A program made the translations under genes and the position numbers. Under the pieces are notes generated by a model, which saw nothing but the letters and a program-made list of their open reading frames with translations, did not search any database and was not told where the DNA came from. A stretch of DNA of 64,000 bases, taken from assembly GCF_900537065.1 (NCBI RefSeq), contig NZ_UNRC01000003.1, forward strand, positions 186,001 through 250,000, in the 5' to 3' direction. The DNA comes from Sphingorhabdus sp. Alg239-R122 (GTDB lineage Bacteria; Pseudomonadota; Alphaproteobacteria; Sphingomonadales; Sphingomonadaceae). Of this stretch, positions 46,658 through 55,910 are shown piece by piece (the stretch's first letter is position 1; each line of letters starts with the position of its first letter).

Positions 46658-47557
46658 ATGAAAGCATTGCGTACACCCGAGGAACGGTTTGCCGGTATTC
46701 CCGATTTTGATTTTCCGGTAAAATATGTCGATGACCTTCCCGACTATCAGGACCTGCGCATTGCTTATGTGGATGCCGGACCAGAAGACGCAGAACACAC
46801 ATTTCTGTGCCTGCATGGGGAACCGTCATGGTCGTTTCTTTACCGCAAGATGATACCAGTTTTTCTGGAAGACGGCGCGCGGGTCATAGCGCCAGATCTG
46901 CTTGGCTTTGGCCGCTCTGACAAACCGGCACTACAATCAGACTATTCCTTTCATTTTCACCGTAACTATCTGTTAAAAATTGTGAAAAGATTGGATCTTA
47001 AGAATATTACTCTGGTGGTACAAGATTGGGGCGGGCTCCTTGGCCTGACGCTGCCGGTAGACAATGATTTTGCAGGCCGGCTGTCGCGCCTCATAGTGAT
47101 GAACACGGGGTTGGGCATTGGCAAAGCGCCCGGTGAGGGCTTTATGGCATGGAAAAATTATGCACTCTCAACACCTGATCTGCCGATCGGTTCCCTGATC
47201 GCCCGCGGCACGCCACATCTGCGTGAGGCTGAAATCGCGGCTTATGATGCACCGTTCCCTTCGCCCGAATATAAGGCAGGCGCGCAGGTGTTCCCTGCAT
47301 TGGTCCCTGTATCACCTGAGATGGAAGGTGTGGATGTCAGCCTGGCTGCGGCGCGTTTCTGGTCAGAGAAGTGGAGCGGCAAAAGCTTTATGGCCGTGGG
47401 TGTGCTCGATCCGGTACTTGGCCCGGACACAATGAAGAGTTTGCAAAGAATGATAAAAGGATGTCCTGACCCGATGATGATCGAGGATGGAGGGCATTTT
47501 GTGCAGGAATGGGGCGACCCTATAGCCCGGGTTGCGCTAAAAAGCTTTGCAGCATAA
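46658..47557 (+). CDS. Haloalkane dehalogenase, subfamily I
   Basis: This 299-residue alpha/beta hydrolase should split carbon-halogen bonds in haloalkanes, yielding an alcohol and halide. All residues that define the DhlA-like subfamily I are in place: HGEPSW (53-58) for the oxyanion hole, Asp123 as nucleophile and Trp124 in VVQDWGG, Trp165 as second halide-binding residue, Asp251 in GVLDPVLG and His280 in GGHFVQEW. ATG 46658 follows AAAAGGAGAG. The gene stands alone, not on a visible plasmid or mobile element, so it may be a housekeeping or detoxifying form. The substrate range cannot be read from sequence; epoxide hydrolase is excluded by the Trp pair. Confidence 0.9.
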   Translation: MKALRTPEERFAGIPDFDFPVKYVDDLPDYQDLRIAYVDAGPEDAEHTFLCLHGEPSWSFLYRKMIPVFLEDGARVIAPDLLGFGRSDKPALQSDYSFHFHRNYLLKIVKRLDLKNITLVVQDWGGLLGLTLPVDNDFAGRLSRLIVMNTGLGIGKAPGEGFMAWKNYALSTPDLPIGSLIARGTPHLREAEIAAYDAPFPSPEYKAGAQVFPALVPVSPEMEGVDVSLAAARFWSEKWSGKSFMAVGVLDPVLGPDTMKSLQRMIKGCPDPMMIEDGGHFVQEWGDPIARVALKSFAA

Positions 47558-47605
47558 TCCGGCTAGTCAGTTATAACTGGTTCACAGCCGGTTTGCTTAT
47601 AAATA

Positions 47606-47821
47606 TCAGGCGGCGAGTACCTCACCGTCAAAGTCATAATCCGCCATCGCAATGGGCAGTGCAGTGTCGCAGTGCGCGCACTGTGCACTGATGCGGCCAA
47701 CATGCCAATGGCGTCCACCACAGCCGGGGCAATAGTTGTTTTCACCTGCATAATAGAGCGGCATAAAACCGCGCGAAGGCATTTGCTGAGCGAAATCTTT
47801 AGATGGTATCTGAACCGTCAT
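47606..47821 (-). CDS. Small zinc-ribbon-like protein
   Basis: This 71-residue protein has two CXXC pairs, CPGCGGRHWH and CAHC, spaced as in small zinc ribbons. Downstream is an acidic tail. ATG 47821 sits behind AGGGAGAAAAG. It is convergent with the dehalogenase and divergent from the SPFH gene. No function can be named. Confidence 0.75.
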   Translation of the reverse strand: MTVQIPSKDFAQQMPSRGFMPLYYAGENNYCPGCGGRHWHVGRISAQCAHCDTALPIAMADYDFDGEVLAA

Positions 47822-48010
47822 TGTCTTTTCTCCCTGTGACATGGAAACAACCGTTAACGACGAGAAGTGTTCCACAGTCGATGAGAGGATATGCAACTTT
47901 CCACATGAACGCAATGGGAAGCAGGTGTTCAGTGAGTGTTATAATATGTAAAATACATGGACTTAGATGTAAACTGCACGGTAATTTCAGTCCCGCGAGC
48001 ACGAATATGC

Positions 48011-48037
48011 TTGCTTCTTATTGGTTAATGATATAAT
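48011..48037 (+). promoter_or_regulatory. Candidate promoter of the SPFH operon
   Basis: TTGCTT (48011-48016) and a perfect TATAAT (48032-48037) are 15 bases apart, in an AT-rich stretch just before the GAGGAG ribosome site and ATG 48072. The palindrome ATGATATCAT lies at the expected transcription start. The region 47843-48010 shows nothing else. Confidence 0.45.
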
Positions 48038-48071
48038 GATGATATCATAATTAATTTCGAGGAGAAAAATA

Positions 48072-48992
48072 ATGACAGATATGGTTAACCCGGGTGAGGA
48101 TTCTGGGCAAAGACGCGAGATGACCGCCAGTTCTGAACGCGAATCAACGACGGTAAGCGGTTATGGCATGTTATTGGTCCTGTTATTGACAGTTGCCGCG
48201 ATGGTGATGTCGATCTTCATTATTGATCGGATGGGAGAAATTGGCATATTCGCCATGGGGGTAAGTATATTCGCGTTTTCATTTGTTGCGATAGGATTTT
48301 ATTTCCTCAATCCCAATCAGGCGGCGGCGATCCAGCTATTTGGTGAATATAAGGGCACGGACCGTAATACCGGACTGCGCTGGCGCTGGCCCTGGCTGAC
48401 CCGGCAAAAAATATCAGCCCGAGTGCACAATGTGACATCGGAAACAGTCAAGGTTAACGATTTACGCGGTAATCCTGTTGAGATAGCGACCAATGTGGTC
48501 TGGCGTGTGTCGGACACGGCCAAAGCGCTGTTCGATGTCGAGAAATATGAAGAATTTGTCGATATCCAGATCGAAAGCGCGATCCGCGTCATCGGCGGCC
48601 GCTTTCCCTATGACGATTTTGAACATGATCAGACCACGCTACGCGGTGATACTGGAGAGGTGAGCGACCAGCTGGAAGAGCAGTTGCAGGAACGTGTGGC
48701 TGCTGCGGGTGTGACGATTGATGAATGCCGTCTTACGCACCTTGCCTATGCGCCGGAAATCGCACATGCGATGCTGAAACGGCAACAGGCCGATGCAGTG
48801 GTTGCTGCGCGCCAGCGGATTGTCGAGGGCGCAGTCGGGATGGTGGAAACGGCCATCGATATGCTGTCTGAAAAGGACGTTGTTAATCTGGACGATGAGC
48901 GCAAGGCATCCATGGTATCGAACCTGATGGTGGTGCTGTGTGGTGAGCGTGATACCCAGCCGGTGGTCAATACCGGTTCGCTTTACCAGTAA
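48072..48992 (+). CDS. SPFH/band 7 domain membrane protein
   Basis: This 306-residue protein has two N-terminal membrane helices (near 36-56 and 62-80) and then an SPFH domain ([16 protein letters not shown] near 79-94 onward) with the [22 protein letters not shown] core, and a helical oligomerisation tail. SPFH proteins form large ring cages at the membrane, often with proteases. It heads a run of tightly spaced genes: a ribbon-helix-helix protein (21 bases later), a two-helix membrane protein, and an exported hydrolase. Confidence 0.9.
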   Translation: MTDMVNPGEDSGQRREMTASSERESTTVSGYGMLLVLLLTVAAMVMSIFIIDRMGEIGIFAMGVSIFAFSFVAIGFYFLNPNQAAAIQLFGEYKGTDRNTGLRWRWPWLTRQKISARVHNVTSETVKVNDLRGNPVEIATNVVWRVSDTAKALFDVEKYEEFVDIQIESAIRVIGGRFPYDDFEHDQTTLRGDTGEVSDQLEEQLQERVAAAGVTIDECRLTHLAYAPEIAHAMLKRQQADAVVAARQRIVEGAVGMVETAIDMLSEKDVVNLDDERKASMVSNLMVVLCGERDTQPVVNTGSLYQ

Positions 48993-49013
48993 CCTGAAAC
49001 CCGGGAGCAGGTC

Positions 49014-49223
49014 ATGACTGCGAAACCCAAAAAAGCATTCCCACTCCGGCTGGAGCCTGCGCTTTACGAAGCGTTGGAGCGGGCGGCGGCGAACGAGTTT
49101 CGCAGCGTGAATGCGGAGGTCGAAGTACTGCTGCGCGAGGCACTTGCGCGCCGCGGCGTCAAGGTAGCTCCGCCGGAAAAACGCAAGAGAGGTAGGCCGA
49201 CTAAGAATAAAAATGAAGGTTAG
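49014..49223 (+). CDS. Arc-like ribbon-helix-helix protein
   Basis: This 69-residue protein has the Arc/MetJ fold pattern: a beta strand (AFPLRLEPALYEALE) followed by two helices ending near residue 48, then a basic tail (KRKRGRPTKNKN). The strand LRL faces DNA in this family. It directly follows an SPFH gene, a pairing seen widely in Proteobacteria, and may regulate that operon or act elsewhere. No toxin gene is adjacent, so a toxin-antitoxin role has no support here. Confidence 0.8.
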   Translation: MTAKPKKAFPLRLEPALYEALERAAANEFRSVNAEVEVLLREALARRGVKVAPPEKRKRGRPTKNKNEG

Positions 49224-49228
49224 AGAGT

Positions 49229-49489
49229 ATGTTACATATGATGTTTGATAAGAAGTATTGGTTTCGTTCTAAAAAATATGGCCTAGGTTCCTATCCCCAT
49301 ACATGGCAGGGCTGGGCTTTTGTGGGACTGTATCTGGCCTTCATGCTTGGCATGGGAATGTACGCAGCGCGCTATGGTGGTGAAGTAACAATATTATGGT
49401 GGGCCGTAATCATCATTGTAACAGCGCTGTTTACATTCAGCACGTGGAAGAAAACTGAAGGCGGCTGGCGCTGGCGTTGGGGAAAATAA
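49229..49489 (+). CDS. Small two-helix membrane protein
   Basis: This 86-residue protein has two hydrophobic segments (near 28-46 and 53-70) and an aromatic, basic end (GGWRWRWGK). It begins five bases after the ribbon-helix-helix stop; in-frame ATGs at 49238 and 49241 are alternatives. No family recognised. It probably belongs to the SPFH operon. Confidence 0.7.
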   Translation: MLHMMFDKKYWFRSKKYGLGSYPHTWQGWAFVGLYLAFMLGMGMYAARYGGEVTILWWAVIIIVTALFTFSTWKKTEGGWRWRWGK

Positions 49490-49523
49490 GGCATCGACAA
49501 AACATATTGGAAGAGGGATTATC

Positions 49524-50528
49524 ATGACTGGATTTTATTCGGGTGTCGCTGCGCTGGCTCTGTTTGCAGTATCAAGCTGCGCTTATGCAAGTAGTGCGGA
49601 TAAGCAAGGTGTCACATTATCACAAACTACTACACAGGAAATAACTGCCCCTGGTCCGGAAGGCGATTTGGCTGGCACTATGATTGATGCAGGCCCGGAT
49701 ACGCCGCTTATATTGATCATTCCAGGTTCCGGCCCGACTGACCGTGACGGCAACAACCCTCGTTCCTTGAAAGCGGCAAGTTATAAATTATTGGCCGAAG
49801 AATTGGCGCAGAAAAATGTTTCCACGCTTCGTGTTGACAAGAGAGGCATGTTTGGCAGTGCGGCAGCAGTCGTAGATGCCAACAAGGTGACTGTTGGGGC
49901 GTATGTTGACGACATCAATAGCTGGATTAAGACAGTCAGGCAAAATACAGGGCGCGATTGCATATGGATTGCCGGACATTCCGAAGGCGGTCTCATGGTA
50001 CTGGCGGCGGCGCAGGATAATACGGAAATTTGTGGTGTAATTACAATGGCAGCACCGGGGCGTGCGCTAGCGGATGTTCTGCGCGAACAATTGCGCGCCA
50101 ACCCGGCTAATGCCTCGCTTTTGGAACCATCGGAAAAAATAATGCAGGTGCTGGAGGCAGGCAACCGTGTTGATGCAAAGGATATTCCGGCGCCTCTCAT
50201 GCCGCTTTTTGCACCAGCCGTGCAGGACTTTATCATCAGCCTGTTTGCACAGGATCCAGCTGTGTTGGCGGCTGGCGTGAGGAAACCCCTGCTTATTGTA
50301 CAGGGTGAACGTGATATTCAGGTTTCAGTCGCAGATGCACAGAGAATTGCAGCAGCTCAGCCAAAAGCGACACTGAAACTGATAGCTGAAATGACACATA
50401 CGCTGAAAACTGTGGATAGCGATGATCGTGCTGCTAATCAGAAAACCTATACAGACCCGAACCTGCCTGTCTCGGCCGAGTTGGTTGAAACAATAGCGGA
50501 CTTTGTGAAGAAAAGCGTTTCGCTCTAG
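49524..50528 (+). CDS. Exported alpha/beta hydrolase
   Basis: This 334-residue protein has an N-terminal signal (residues 1-22); the cut could follow AYA, or VSSC could serve as a weak lipobox. The hydrolase core shows IIPGSGPTDRDGN (oxyanion region), the nucleophile elbow GHSEGG (near 151-156), a late Asp (ERDIQ) and His (MTHTLK). It resembles the CGI-58/YfhR-like alpha/beta hydrolases found in the periplasm; the substrate is unknown. ATG 49524 follows GGAAGAGGGA. Its end overlaps the convergent nuclease by four bases. Confidence 0.85.
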   Translation: MTGFYSGVAALALFAVSSCAYASSADKQGVTLSQTTTQEITAPGPEGDLAGTMIDAGPDTPLILIIPGSGPTDRDGNNPRSLKAASYKLLAEELAQKNVSTLRVDKRGMFGSAAAVVDANKVTVGAYVDDINSWIKTVRQNTGRDCIWIAGHSEGGLMVLAAAQDNTEICGVITMAAPGRALADVLREQLRANPANASLLEPSEKIMQVLEAGNRVDAKDIPAPLMPLFAPAVQDFIISLFAQDPAVLAAGVRKPLLIVQGERDIQVSVADAQRIAAAQPKATLKLIAEMTHTLKTVDSDDRAANQKTYTDPNLPVSAELVETIADFVKKSVSL

Positions 50529-51370
50529 ACCAGCGCTTCATCCAGCAGGCGCGCGAGGCGCAGACCGGCGCGCTGTATTTGCAGGCGGGCCACTGGAACA
50601 AGGGCGCGGATTTCATCATTGTCGACCTGAGCCCTGCTTTCCATTTTTGGGCCGCATGCTTTCCCATCTTCGGCAGTGCGATAGGCAAAATCGCGTGAGA
50701 TTTCCCAAGCCTCACGTGACCATTCCTCGCTCGTCCCCATGCTCATTTCGCCGCGCTCAGATGCGCTGTAGCGCCGCACAATATTGGCACCATCGGTAAT
50801 GGCGCGCTCGGCCAATGGCCCATCCCACAGCCAGTGCAGGTTCATGCGGCCTTCGACAATGCCATAAGCGGCGGAAACATCATTGCCGCCGCGGTCCGAA
50901 CGGTCACCGGCATGGAGTGGCATATGCAAGTCGCTGGTAAAGTGGACGAGAAAGGCGAACGCTTCAAGACGAACATGTGCGGGCAGGCTTTTATTGGCGA
51001 GGAGCGCGGCATTGCGGTCAATCTGAGCCGATACGCAATTGCCGCCGGGACAATTACCGCGCAGGGTGAAATCCTTGCAGATATCGACATTCTGATAGTG
51101 CCATGGCGCGGTGTAGCCCCAGCGGAGCCGGTCACGGCGTACGCAGTCAGGCCAGACACTGGCATCACTGATAGACTTAAGGTCGCATTCGGGCGTCCCC
51201 AGCAGTGCCTCGGAACGCAGCAGTTCACGGATTTTCGCTGCTGTCGAAGGTTTGATATTCTGCCCGGTAATTTCCGCAATGGTGCGATGCGCATACTCGC
51301 CCCATGCCAGTGCGGGGGCAGGGAGAAGCGCCAGCAGCGCGGCGAACAGGATCAACAGCTTTTTCATCAT
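50525..51370 (-). CDS. S1/P1-type nuclease, exported
   Basis: This 281-residue protein has a signal peptide ending in PALA, so that the mature protein begins with Trp23. The N-terminal Trp is itself a zinc ligand in S1/P1 nucleases. Further ligands are visible: His29 (EYAHR), SDASVWPD, WHYQNVD, FLVHFTSDLHMPLHAGD and NLHWLWD. It cleaves single-stranded DNA or RNA and 3'-nucleotides, here probably for scavenging phosphate or nucleosides in the periplasm. ATG 51370; a second Met (51367) is possible. Confidence 0.93.
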   Translation of the reverse strand: MMKKLLILFAALLALLPAPALAWGEYAHRTIAEITGQNIKPSTAAKIRELLRSEALLGTPECDLKSISDASVWPDCVRRDRLRWGYTAPWHYQNVDICKDFTLRGNCPGGNCVSAQIDRNAALLANKSLPAHVRLEAFAFLVHFTSDLHMPLHAGDRSDRGGNDVSAAYGIVEGRMNLHWLWDGPLAERAITDGANIVRRYSASERGEMSMGTSEEWSREAWEISRDFAYRTAEDGKACGPKMESRAQVDNDEIRALVPVARLQIQRAGLRLARLLDEALV

Positions 51371-51441
51371 ATGCCTCCTCTAGCGACAGCACGCTTGCCG
51401 GCAAGTGTTAATCGACAAACGCATTGCGCCTGTCTGCCTGG

Positions 51442-52080
51442 CTATTGCACTATGCTTGCCTCGCCGCTTTCGATCCAACCCAATATACGCGGTGTTTTGG
51501 GCATATATTCGCCAGTTGTTGCAGTGGTAGAGAAACCGGCATTTTCGATAGCGCTGCTAATACCGCGCGTCAAATGACATCCGCCGGCCATGCGTTTCCA
51601 CATGGGCTCCACACGTTGTTGCCATATATGTACAGCATCATCCGGTGCGCGGCCATGTTCCAGATAGAGTAGTTTTCCGCCGGGCTTCAGGACACGACGT
51701 ACTTCGCGTAATGACTGCGCCTGATTGGTAACGGTGCACAGCGTAAAGGTGATAAGAACCGTGTCAAAACTATCCTCCTCAAACGGCATATCTTCAGCAA
51801 CCCCGCCGACAATATCAAACGGTGTTTGCGACCGTGTTGCCGTTTGCCTTGCACGGTTGATCAGTTCGGTCGATGGGTCGATACCCGTTACGTGATCCAC
51901 TTTTTGCGGATCATAAAATTGCAGGTTAATCCCGCCGCCCGCGCCCAGTTCGAGTATTTTACCTGATGCTTTGGGCACTATCTGCGCTCGCCGCTTCATA
52001 ATCTGCGGTTGCCCGCAGGCATAACAGATAAGACGCGGCATAATATGCCGGCCCCAGAAACTGGGTTGGCTAATATCCAT
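51442..52080 (-). CDS. SAM-dependent methyltransferase, class I
   Basis: This 212-residue protein shows motif I ILELGAGGGINLQFYD (near 41-56), an acidic GIDPS after the second strand, EDMPFEEDSFD and the late LKPGGKLLYLEHG. The GGCHLTRGI segment near residue 165 resembles methyltransferases of the METTL7/thiol-methyltransferase type. Substrate not known. It stands alone after a 71-base gap from the nuclease. Confidence 0.85.
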   Translation of the reverse strand: MDISQPSFWGRHIMPRLICYACGQPQIMKRRAQIVPKASGKILELGAGGGINLQFYDPQKVDHVTGIDPSTELINRARQTATRSQTPFDIVGGVAEDMPFEEDSFDTVLITFTLCTVTNQAQSLREVRRVLKPGGKLLYLEHGRAPDDAVHIWQQRVEPMWKRMAGGCHLTRGISSAIENAGFSTTATTGEYMPKTPRILGWIESGEASIVQ

Positions 52081-52133
52081 TACAGAAATTTGCCATTAAT
52101 ATTCGAGCATGTCACAAACAGGCGGCTTTTGCG

Positions 52134-52751
52134 CTATTCGGGAATAGTCTGTGCTGCGCTCCCTCCTTGATCGATTACGCTGGGATCGCCTTCAACTGCC
52201 CTCAAACAATTATTATCTGCATCAGGAACAGGACATTGTTGCCGTGTAAGGTTTGTGAAATCACATTCCTTATGGCTAAACGTGTTTCTATCTCCATCAT
52301 AGATAATATCAGGGGCATAAGATACAGTGCGCACATTACCGGGCATTGAAATACCGATAGTCAGTTTTGGATCTGATTCCGATACCAATACCCAGCTATT
52401 ATAGTAGCTTTGGCTTTTCGCTTTGACCCAGGCTTGGTCCTGCCTTGCGGATATTTGGCAACTGGCTGCGGTGTAGCTGTCAGACCCGTCACTGGCTTTT
52501 TTGAAACATTTGTCGCTTGGTGCAGGCGGATTGTTGACAAGCTCTGGCAAAAGGCAGGTTACGAGTGCAGGGTCATCCTGAGTCAATGGAGGATTGTCGT
52601 CTACAGGCCCTATTACACCATCGTCATCATAATCTTCATGCTCGTCAGGATCAGTGATATCAGACGATGGTGTGCATGCAGCAAGTGCGGTTAGTAAGAC
52701 AGTTAAAGTAAAAAACTTTTTATACTGGCAATTGGCTATACGGTTTTTCAT
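52134..52751 (-). CDS. Cys-rich lipoprotein with acidic repeat, unknown
   Basis: This 205-residue protein has a lipobox LAAC (Cys near residue 26) after ATG 52751. The start of the mature part has an Asp-rich DPDEHEDYDDDGVIGPVDDNP, whose DxDxDG-like core recalls calcium-binding thrombospondin type 3 repeats. Six further cysteines (TCLLPE, KCFKK, SCQIS, ECDFT, QCPVP, NCLRA) may form disulfides. The base composition is more AT-rich than that of its neighbours, which may mean transfer. No family recognised. Confidence 0.65.
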   Translation of the reverse strand: MKNRIANCQYKKFFTLTVLLTALAACTPSSDITDPDEHEDYDDDGVIGPVDDNPPLTQDDPALVTCLLPELVNNPPAPSDKCFKKASDGSDSYTAASCQISARQDQAWVKAKSQSYYNSWVLVSESDPKLTIGISMPGNVRTVSYAPDIIYDGDRNTFSHKECDFTNLTRQQCPVPDADNNCLRAVEGDPSVIDQGGSAAQTIPE

Positions 52752-52829
52752 TATATTCCCCCATTTACTTCCTAGAGTGAAGCATAAAGTCAAGGAATTG
52801 TCAAAAATGGTGCCAATATATGTATCAAT

Positions 52830-52849
52830 GCCTCTTCGTTATCAGAGGC
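52830..52849 (-). terminator. Hairpin after the isoaspartyl peptidase gene
   Basis: GCCTCT (52830-52835) and AGAGGC (52844-52849) form a 6-bp stem with an 8-nt loop, 12 bases past the stop on the minus strand. There is no good T-run, so termination is only likely. Confidence 0.35.
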
Positions 52850-52860
52850 GTTCGGTCAGT

Positions 52861-53895
52861 TCATTCCTCATCACCGTAAATGCCGACCTGTTTCATGCCA
52901 GCGCTGGTGGCGCGGCCGCGGTACATGCCGGGCGTGTTATAACTCCAGGCCGCAGTGCCGTCAGGCGCGGCGACAATCACGCCGCCTGTGCCGCCCAGTT
53001 CGCCCAGTTCCTTGATAACAGCATCGGCGGCAGTCTTTGCATCTTCGCCCTTCATCCGCATCCGTGCGCAGATTTCATGCGCAACGCCCAGACGGATGAA
53101 ATATTCGCCTGCTCCGGTGGCGGAGATAGCGCAGGCCCGGTTGTCGGCATAGGTGCCCGCGCCGATAATCGGGCTGTCGCCAATCCGGCCCCAGCGTTTA
53201 CCGGTCAGGCCGCCGGTTGATGTGCCCGCCGCCATATTGCCGTCCATATCGACCGCCACTGCGCCGACCGTGCCATATTTCATATCAATATCGAAATAGC
53301 TGGTTTTGGCACCGCTGCCGCTGGCTTCGTCTTCTGCCTGCCGTGCTTTCAGCTCTTCTAATTGGCGATAGCGTTCGTCTGTGGCAAACCATTGCGGTCC
53401 GGCCTGTTCCAGCTCCTGCTCCATCGAAAATTCATTGGCGCCGTCACGGCTGAGCAGCACATGTGGACTTTGTTCCATGACTGCACGTGCCAGCTTGATA
53501 GGATTTTTCGTGGCAGTCACACCAGCAGCTGAGCCTGCATCAAGTGTTTTACCATCCATGATCGCCGCGTCCATTTCATTGCGGCCTTTATAAGTGAAAA
53601 CACTACCGCGCCCGGCATTGAAATTCGGATCATCTTCCAGCACGATAATGGCCGCCTGAACCGCGTCCATCGATGTGCCGCCGCCTGACAGCACTTCGGA
53701 TCCGGCTTCGAGCGCCCGTGTTAGCGCTGCGCGGACTTCGCGATCCTTTTCCTCGGTCAGGTTTTCGCGTTCAATGACGCCCGCGCCGCCGTGGATGGTC
53801 AGTGACCAGCTTTTGTCTGTGGTGTCACTGCCCTGTGCCTGTGCGCCAGTCGCCATAAGAAATACTCCGATTATTGCTGTGAGGAAGCGGATCAT
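52861..53895 (-). CDS. Exported isoaspartyl peptidase/L-asparaginase (Ntn hydrolase)
   Basis: This 344-residue plant-type asparaginase is made as a precursor and cuts itself before Thr in KYGTVGAVAVD (near 210-215), releasing the nucleophilic Thr. It hydrolyses isoaspartyl dipeptides and L-Asn. IHGGAGVI (near 34-41), NAGRGSVFT and GGTGGVI are conserved parts. A signal peptide (cut after GAQA, near residue 20) sends it to the periplasm. Its neighbour upstream is an SDR gene on the same strand, 67 bases away. Confidence 0.93.
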   Translation of the reverse strand: MIRFLTAIIGVFLMATGAQAQGSDTTDKSWSLTIHGGAGVIERENLTEEKDREVRAALTRALEAGSEVLSGGGTSMDAVQAAIIVLEDDPNFNAGRGSVFTYKGRNEMDAAIMDGKTLDAGSAAGVTATKNPIKLARAVMEQSPHVLLSRDGANEFSMEQELEQAGPQWFATDERYRQLEELKARQAEDEASGSGAKTSYFDIDMKYGTVGAVAVDMDGNMAAGTSTGGLTGKRWGRIGDSPIIGAGTYADNRACAISATGAGEYFIRLGVAHEICARMRMKGEDAKTAADAVIKELGELGGTGGVIVAAPDGTAAWSYNTPGMYRGRATSAGMKQVGIYGDEE

Positions 53896-53962
53896 GTGTG
53901 TCTCTCCTTGAGTCGAGGTCAGGACAGGCTAGGAGGCGTTTCGGTAGTGGGCAAGCGGTGAG

Positions 53963-54628
53963 TTACCAGCCCATTTTGCTGCCATCATAAACGCGGAACT
54001 CACCGCTATTTTCCAGTGACAGGTTTTCGATGACCTGCATCATGCCCGCCACGCTGGTTTCGGTATTGATCAGCGCATTTTCACCGCCCATTTCGGTTTT
54101 GACCCAGCCGGGGTGCAATATGCCGATGGCAATACCGTCATCCCTGAAATCAATACTGAGCGATTTCCATGCTGCGTTCACAGCGGCTTTTGAGGAGCGG
54201 TAGATAATTGAACCGCCGCTCTGGTTATCGCTGACGCTGCCCATCTGGCTGGAAAGCACCACCATTTTCTTTACATCGCTCTGTTCCATATTTTTCTTGA
54301 GCTGGGTTGCCATTACCGTGGGGGCAATCGTGTTGATTTCCAGCGTTTCAATCCAGCTATCCTTGTCCAGGTCGCGGCTGCCATAGGACCCTGCATTGCT
54401 GATAAACAGGTCCACCTGGCGGTCGCCCAGCTCGTCAAAAAAATTGTCGACGCTGTGCGGATTGGCAACCGACAGGCGCATTACGGTAGCACCGCTGATT
54501 GCGCGCAAATCATCGGCACGGTCGGGATTGCGCGATGTGCCGATCACATCCCAGCCTGCGGCGGCATAATCGCGCGCGAATTGCAGTCCTATGCCGCGAT
54601 TGGCGCCGGTGATCAAAACTGTTGGCAT
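53963..54628 (-). CDS. SDR-family oxidoreductase
   Basis: This 221-residue short-chain dehydrogenase has TGANRGIG (7-14), SNAGSYG and the catalytic YRSSK. The Arg in GTSRNPDRA suggests NADP(H). The closest impression is of the CsgA/sniffer-like carbonyl reductases. ATG 54628 fits the Rossmann start; the open frame to 54697 would add 23 unrelated residues. Substrate unknown. It is divergent from ispG. Confidence 0.88.
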   Translation of the reverse strand: MPTVLITGANRGIGLQFARDYAAAGWDVIGTSRNPDRADDLRAISGATVMRLSVANPHSVDNFFDELGDRQVDLFISNAGSYGSRDLDKDSWIETLEINTIAPTVMATQLKKNMEQSDVKKMVVLSSQMGSVSDNQSGGSIIYRSSKAAVNAAWKSLSIDFRDDGIAIGILHPGWVKTEMGGENALINTETSVAGMMQVIENLSLENSGEFRVYDGSKMGW

Positions 54629-54758
54629 GGTTGTGCGTCCTTTTCCCTGTTCTATGACCTCGGTTTTTTGCGTCACCGCAAATTTCAACCCTCGCATATC
54701 GCAGGGTGCGGCGCTATATAGTTGGTTCGTCCCCCTGAATAGCGGAGCAAGCCTGCGA

Positions 54759-55910
54759 ATGACAACCGAAAATCCTAGCCTGCGTCCATGGCGTGATATT
54801 GAACGCCGAAAAAGCCGTCAGATCATGGTGGGTGACGTGCCTGTGGGGGGCGATGCGCCGATCACCGTGCAGACCATGACCAATACGCTGACATCGGACG
54901 CAAAGGCGACGATTGACCAGATTCGCCGCTGTGAAGAGGCGGGCGTGGATATTATCCGTGTGTCCTGCCCGGATACAGACAGCACAGCGGCGCTGAAACA
55001 GATTGTCCGCGCCAGCCGTGTACCGATCGTGGCCGATATCCATTTTCATTATAAACGCGGGGTCGAAGCCGCCGAAGCAGGCGCGGCCTGCCTGCGCATC
55101 AACCCGGGTAATATCGGCAGCGCGGACCGCGTGAAAGAAGTGGTCGATGCGGCCAAGGCCAATGGCTGCGCCATCCGTATTGGCGTCAATGCAGGTTCGC
55201 TCGAGCGTGATTTGCTCGAAAAATATGGCGAACCGTGCCCCGAAGCGCTGGTGGAAAGCGCGTTGGATCATATCAAATTGCTGCAGGACCATGATTTTCA
55301 CGAATATAAAGTCGCGGTAAAGGCATCGGATGTGTTCCTGGCTGTGGCGGCTTATGCGGAGCTCGCCGATGCGGTTGATTGCCCGCTGCATCTGGGCATT
55401 ACCGAGGCAGGCGGCTTGATTGGCGGCACAGTCAAATCATCGATCGGTATCGGCAACCTGCTCTGGTCGGGCATAGGCGATACGATCCGCGTGAGCCTGT
55501 CGGCTGAACCGGAAGAAGAAGTGCGCGTCGGCTATGAAATGCTGAAATCGCTCGGCCTGCGCACCCGCGGCGTGCGTGTGGTGAGCTGCCCCAGCTGCGC
55601 GCGGCAGGGCTTTGATGTGATCCGCACCGTGCAGACGCTGGAGGAACGGCTCCAGCATATCAACACACCGCTATCACTGTCGGTGCTCGGATGCGTGGTC
55701 AACGGCCCTGGCGAAGCACGTGAAACCGATATCGGCCTGACCGGCGGCGGTAAGGGCAAACACATGGTTTATCTCTCCGGCGTCACCGACCACCATGTCG
55801 CGGATGACGATATGGTCGACCATATCGTGAAACTGGTCGAGGCCAAGGCAGCGGAAATAGAAGCAGGCGATGCGATCAGCGCCGATGACGCGAAGGAACA
55901 GGCGGCGTGA
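54759..55910 (+). CDS. ispG: 4-hydroxy-3-methylbut-2-enyl diphosphate synthase (flavodoxin/ferredoxin)
   Basis: This 383-residue enzyme of the MEP pathway turns MEcPP into HMBPP. It has the N-terminal barrel with [15 protein letters not shown] (near 28-42) and the C-terminal 4Fe-4S domain with [11 protein letters not shown] and [12 protein letters not shown], which hold the three cluster cysteines. ATG 54759 matches the family length; the frame is open from 54591 without support. The stop shares a base with the next ATG (TGATG). Confidence 0.96.
   Translation: MTTENPSLRPWRDIERRKSRQIMVGDVPVGGDAPITVQTMTNTLTSDAKATIDQIRRCEEAGVDIIRVSCPDTDSTAALKQIVRASRVPIVADIHFHYKRGVEAAEAGAACLRINPGNIGSADRVKEVVDAAKANGCAIRIGVNAGSLERDLLEKYGEPCPEALVESALDHIKLLQDHDFHEYKVAVKASDVFLAVAAYAELADAVDCPLHLGITEAGGLIGGTVKSSIGIGNLLWSGIGDTIRVSLSAEPEEEVRVGYEMLKSLGLRTRGVRVVSCPSCARQGFDVIRTVQTLEERLQHINTPLSLSVLGCVVNGPGEARETDIGLTGGGKGKHMVYLSGVTDHHVADDDMVDHIVKLVEAKAAEIEAGDAISADDAKEQAA

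Noticed and set aside
47799-48036. Two opposed open frames in the region before the SPFH gene
   Set aside because: They overlap the zinc-ribbon gene start and the AT-rich promoter; composition is Cys/Leu/His-rich noise.
49014-49223. Toxin-antitoxin pair suggested by the ribbon-helix-helix protein
   Set aside because: Neither neighbour resembles a toxin: one is an SPFH protein and the other a two-helix membrane protein.
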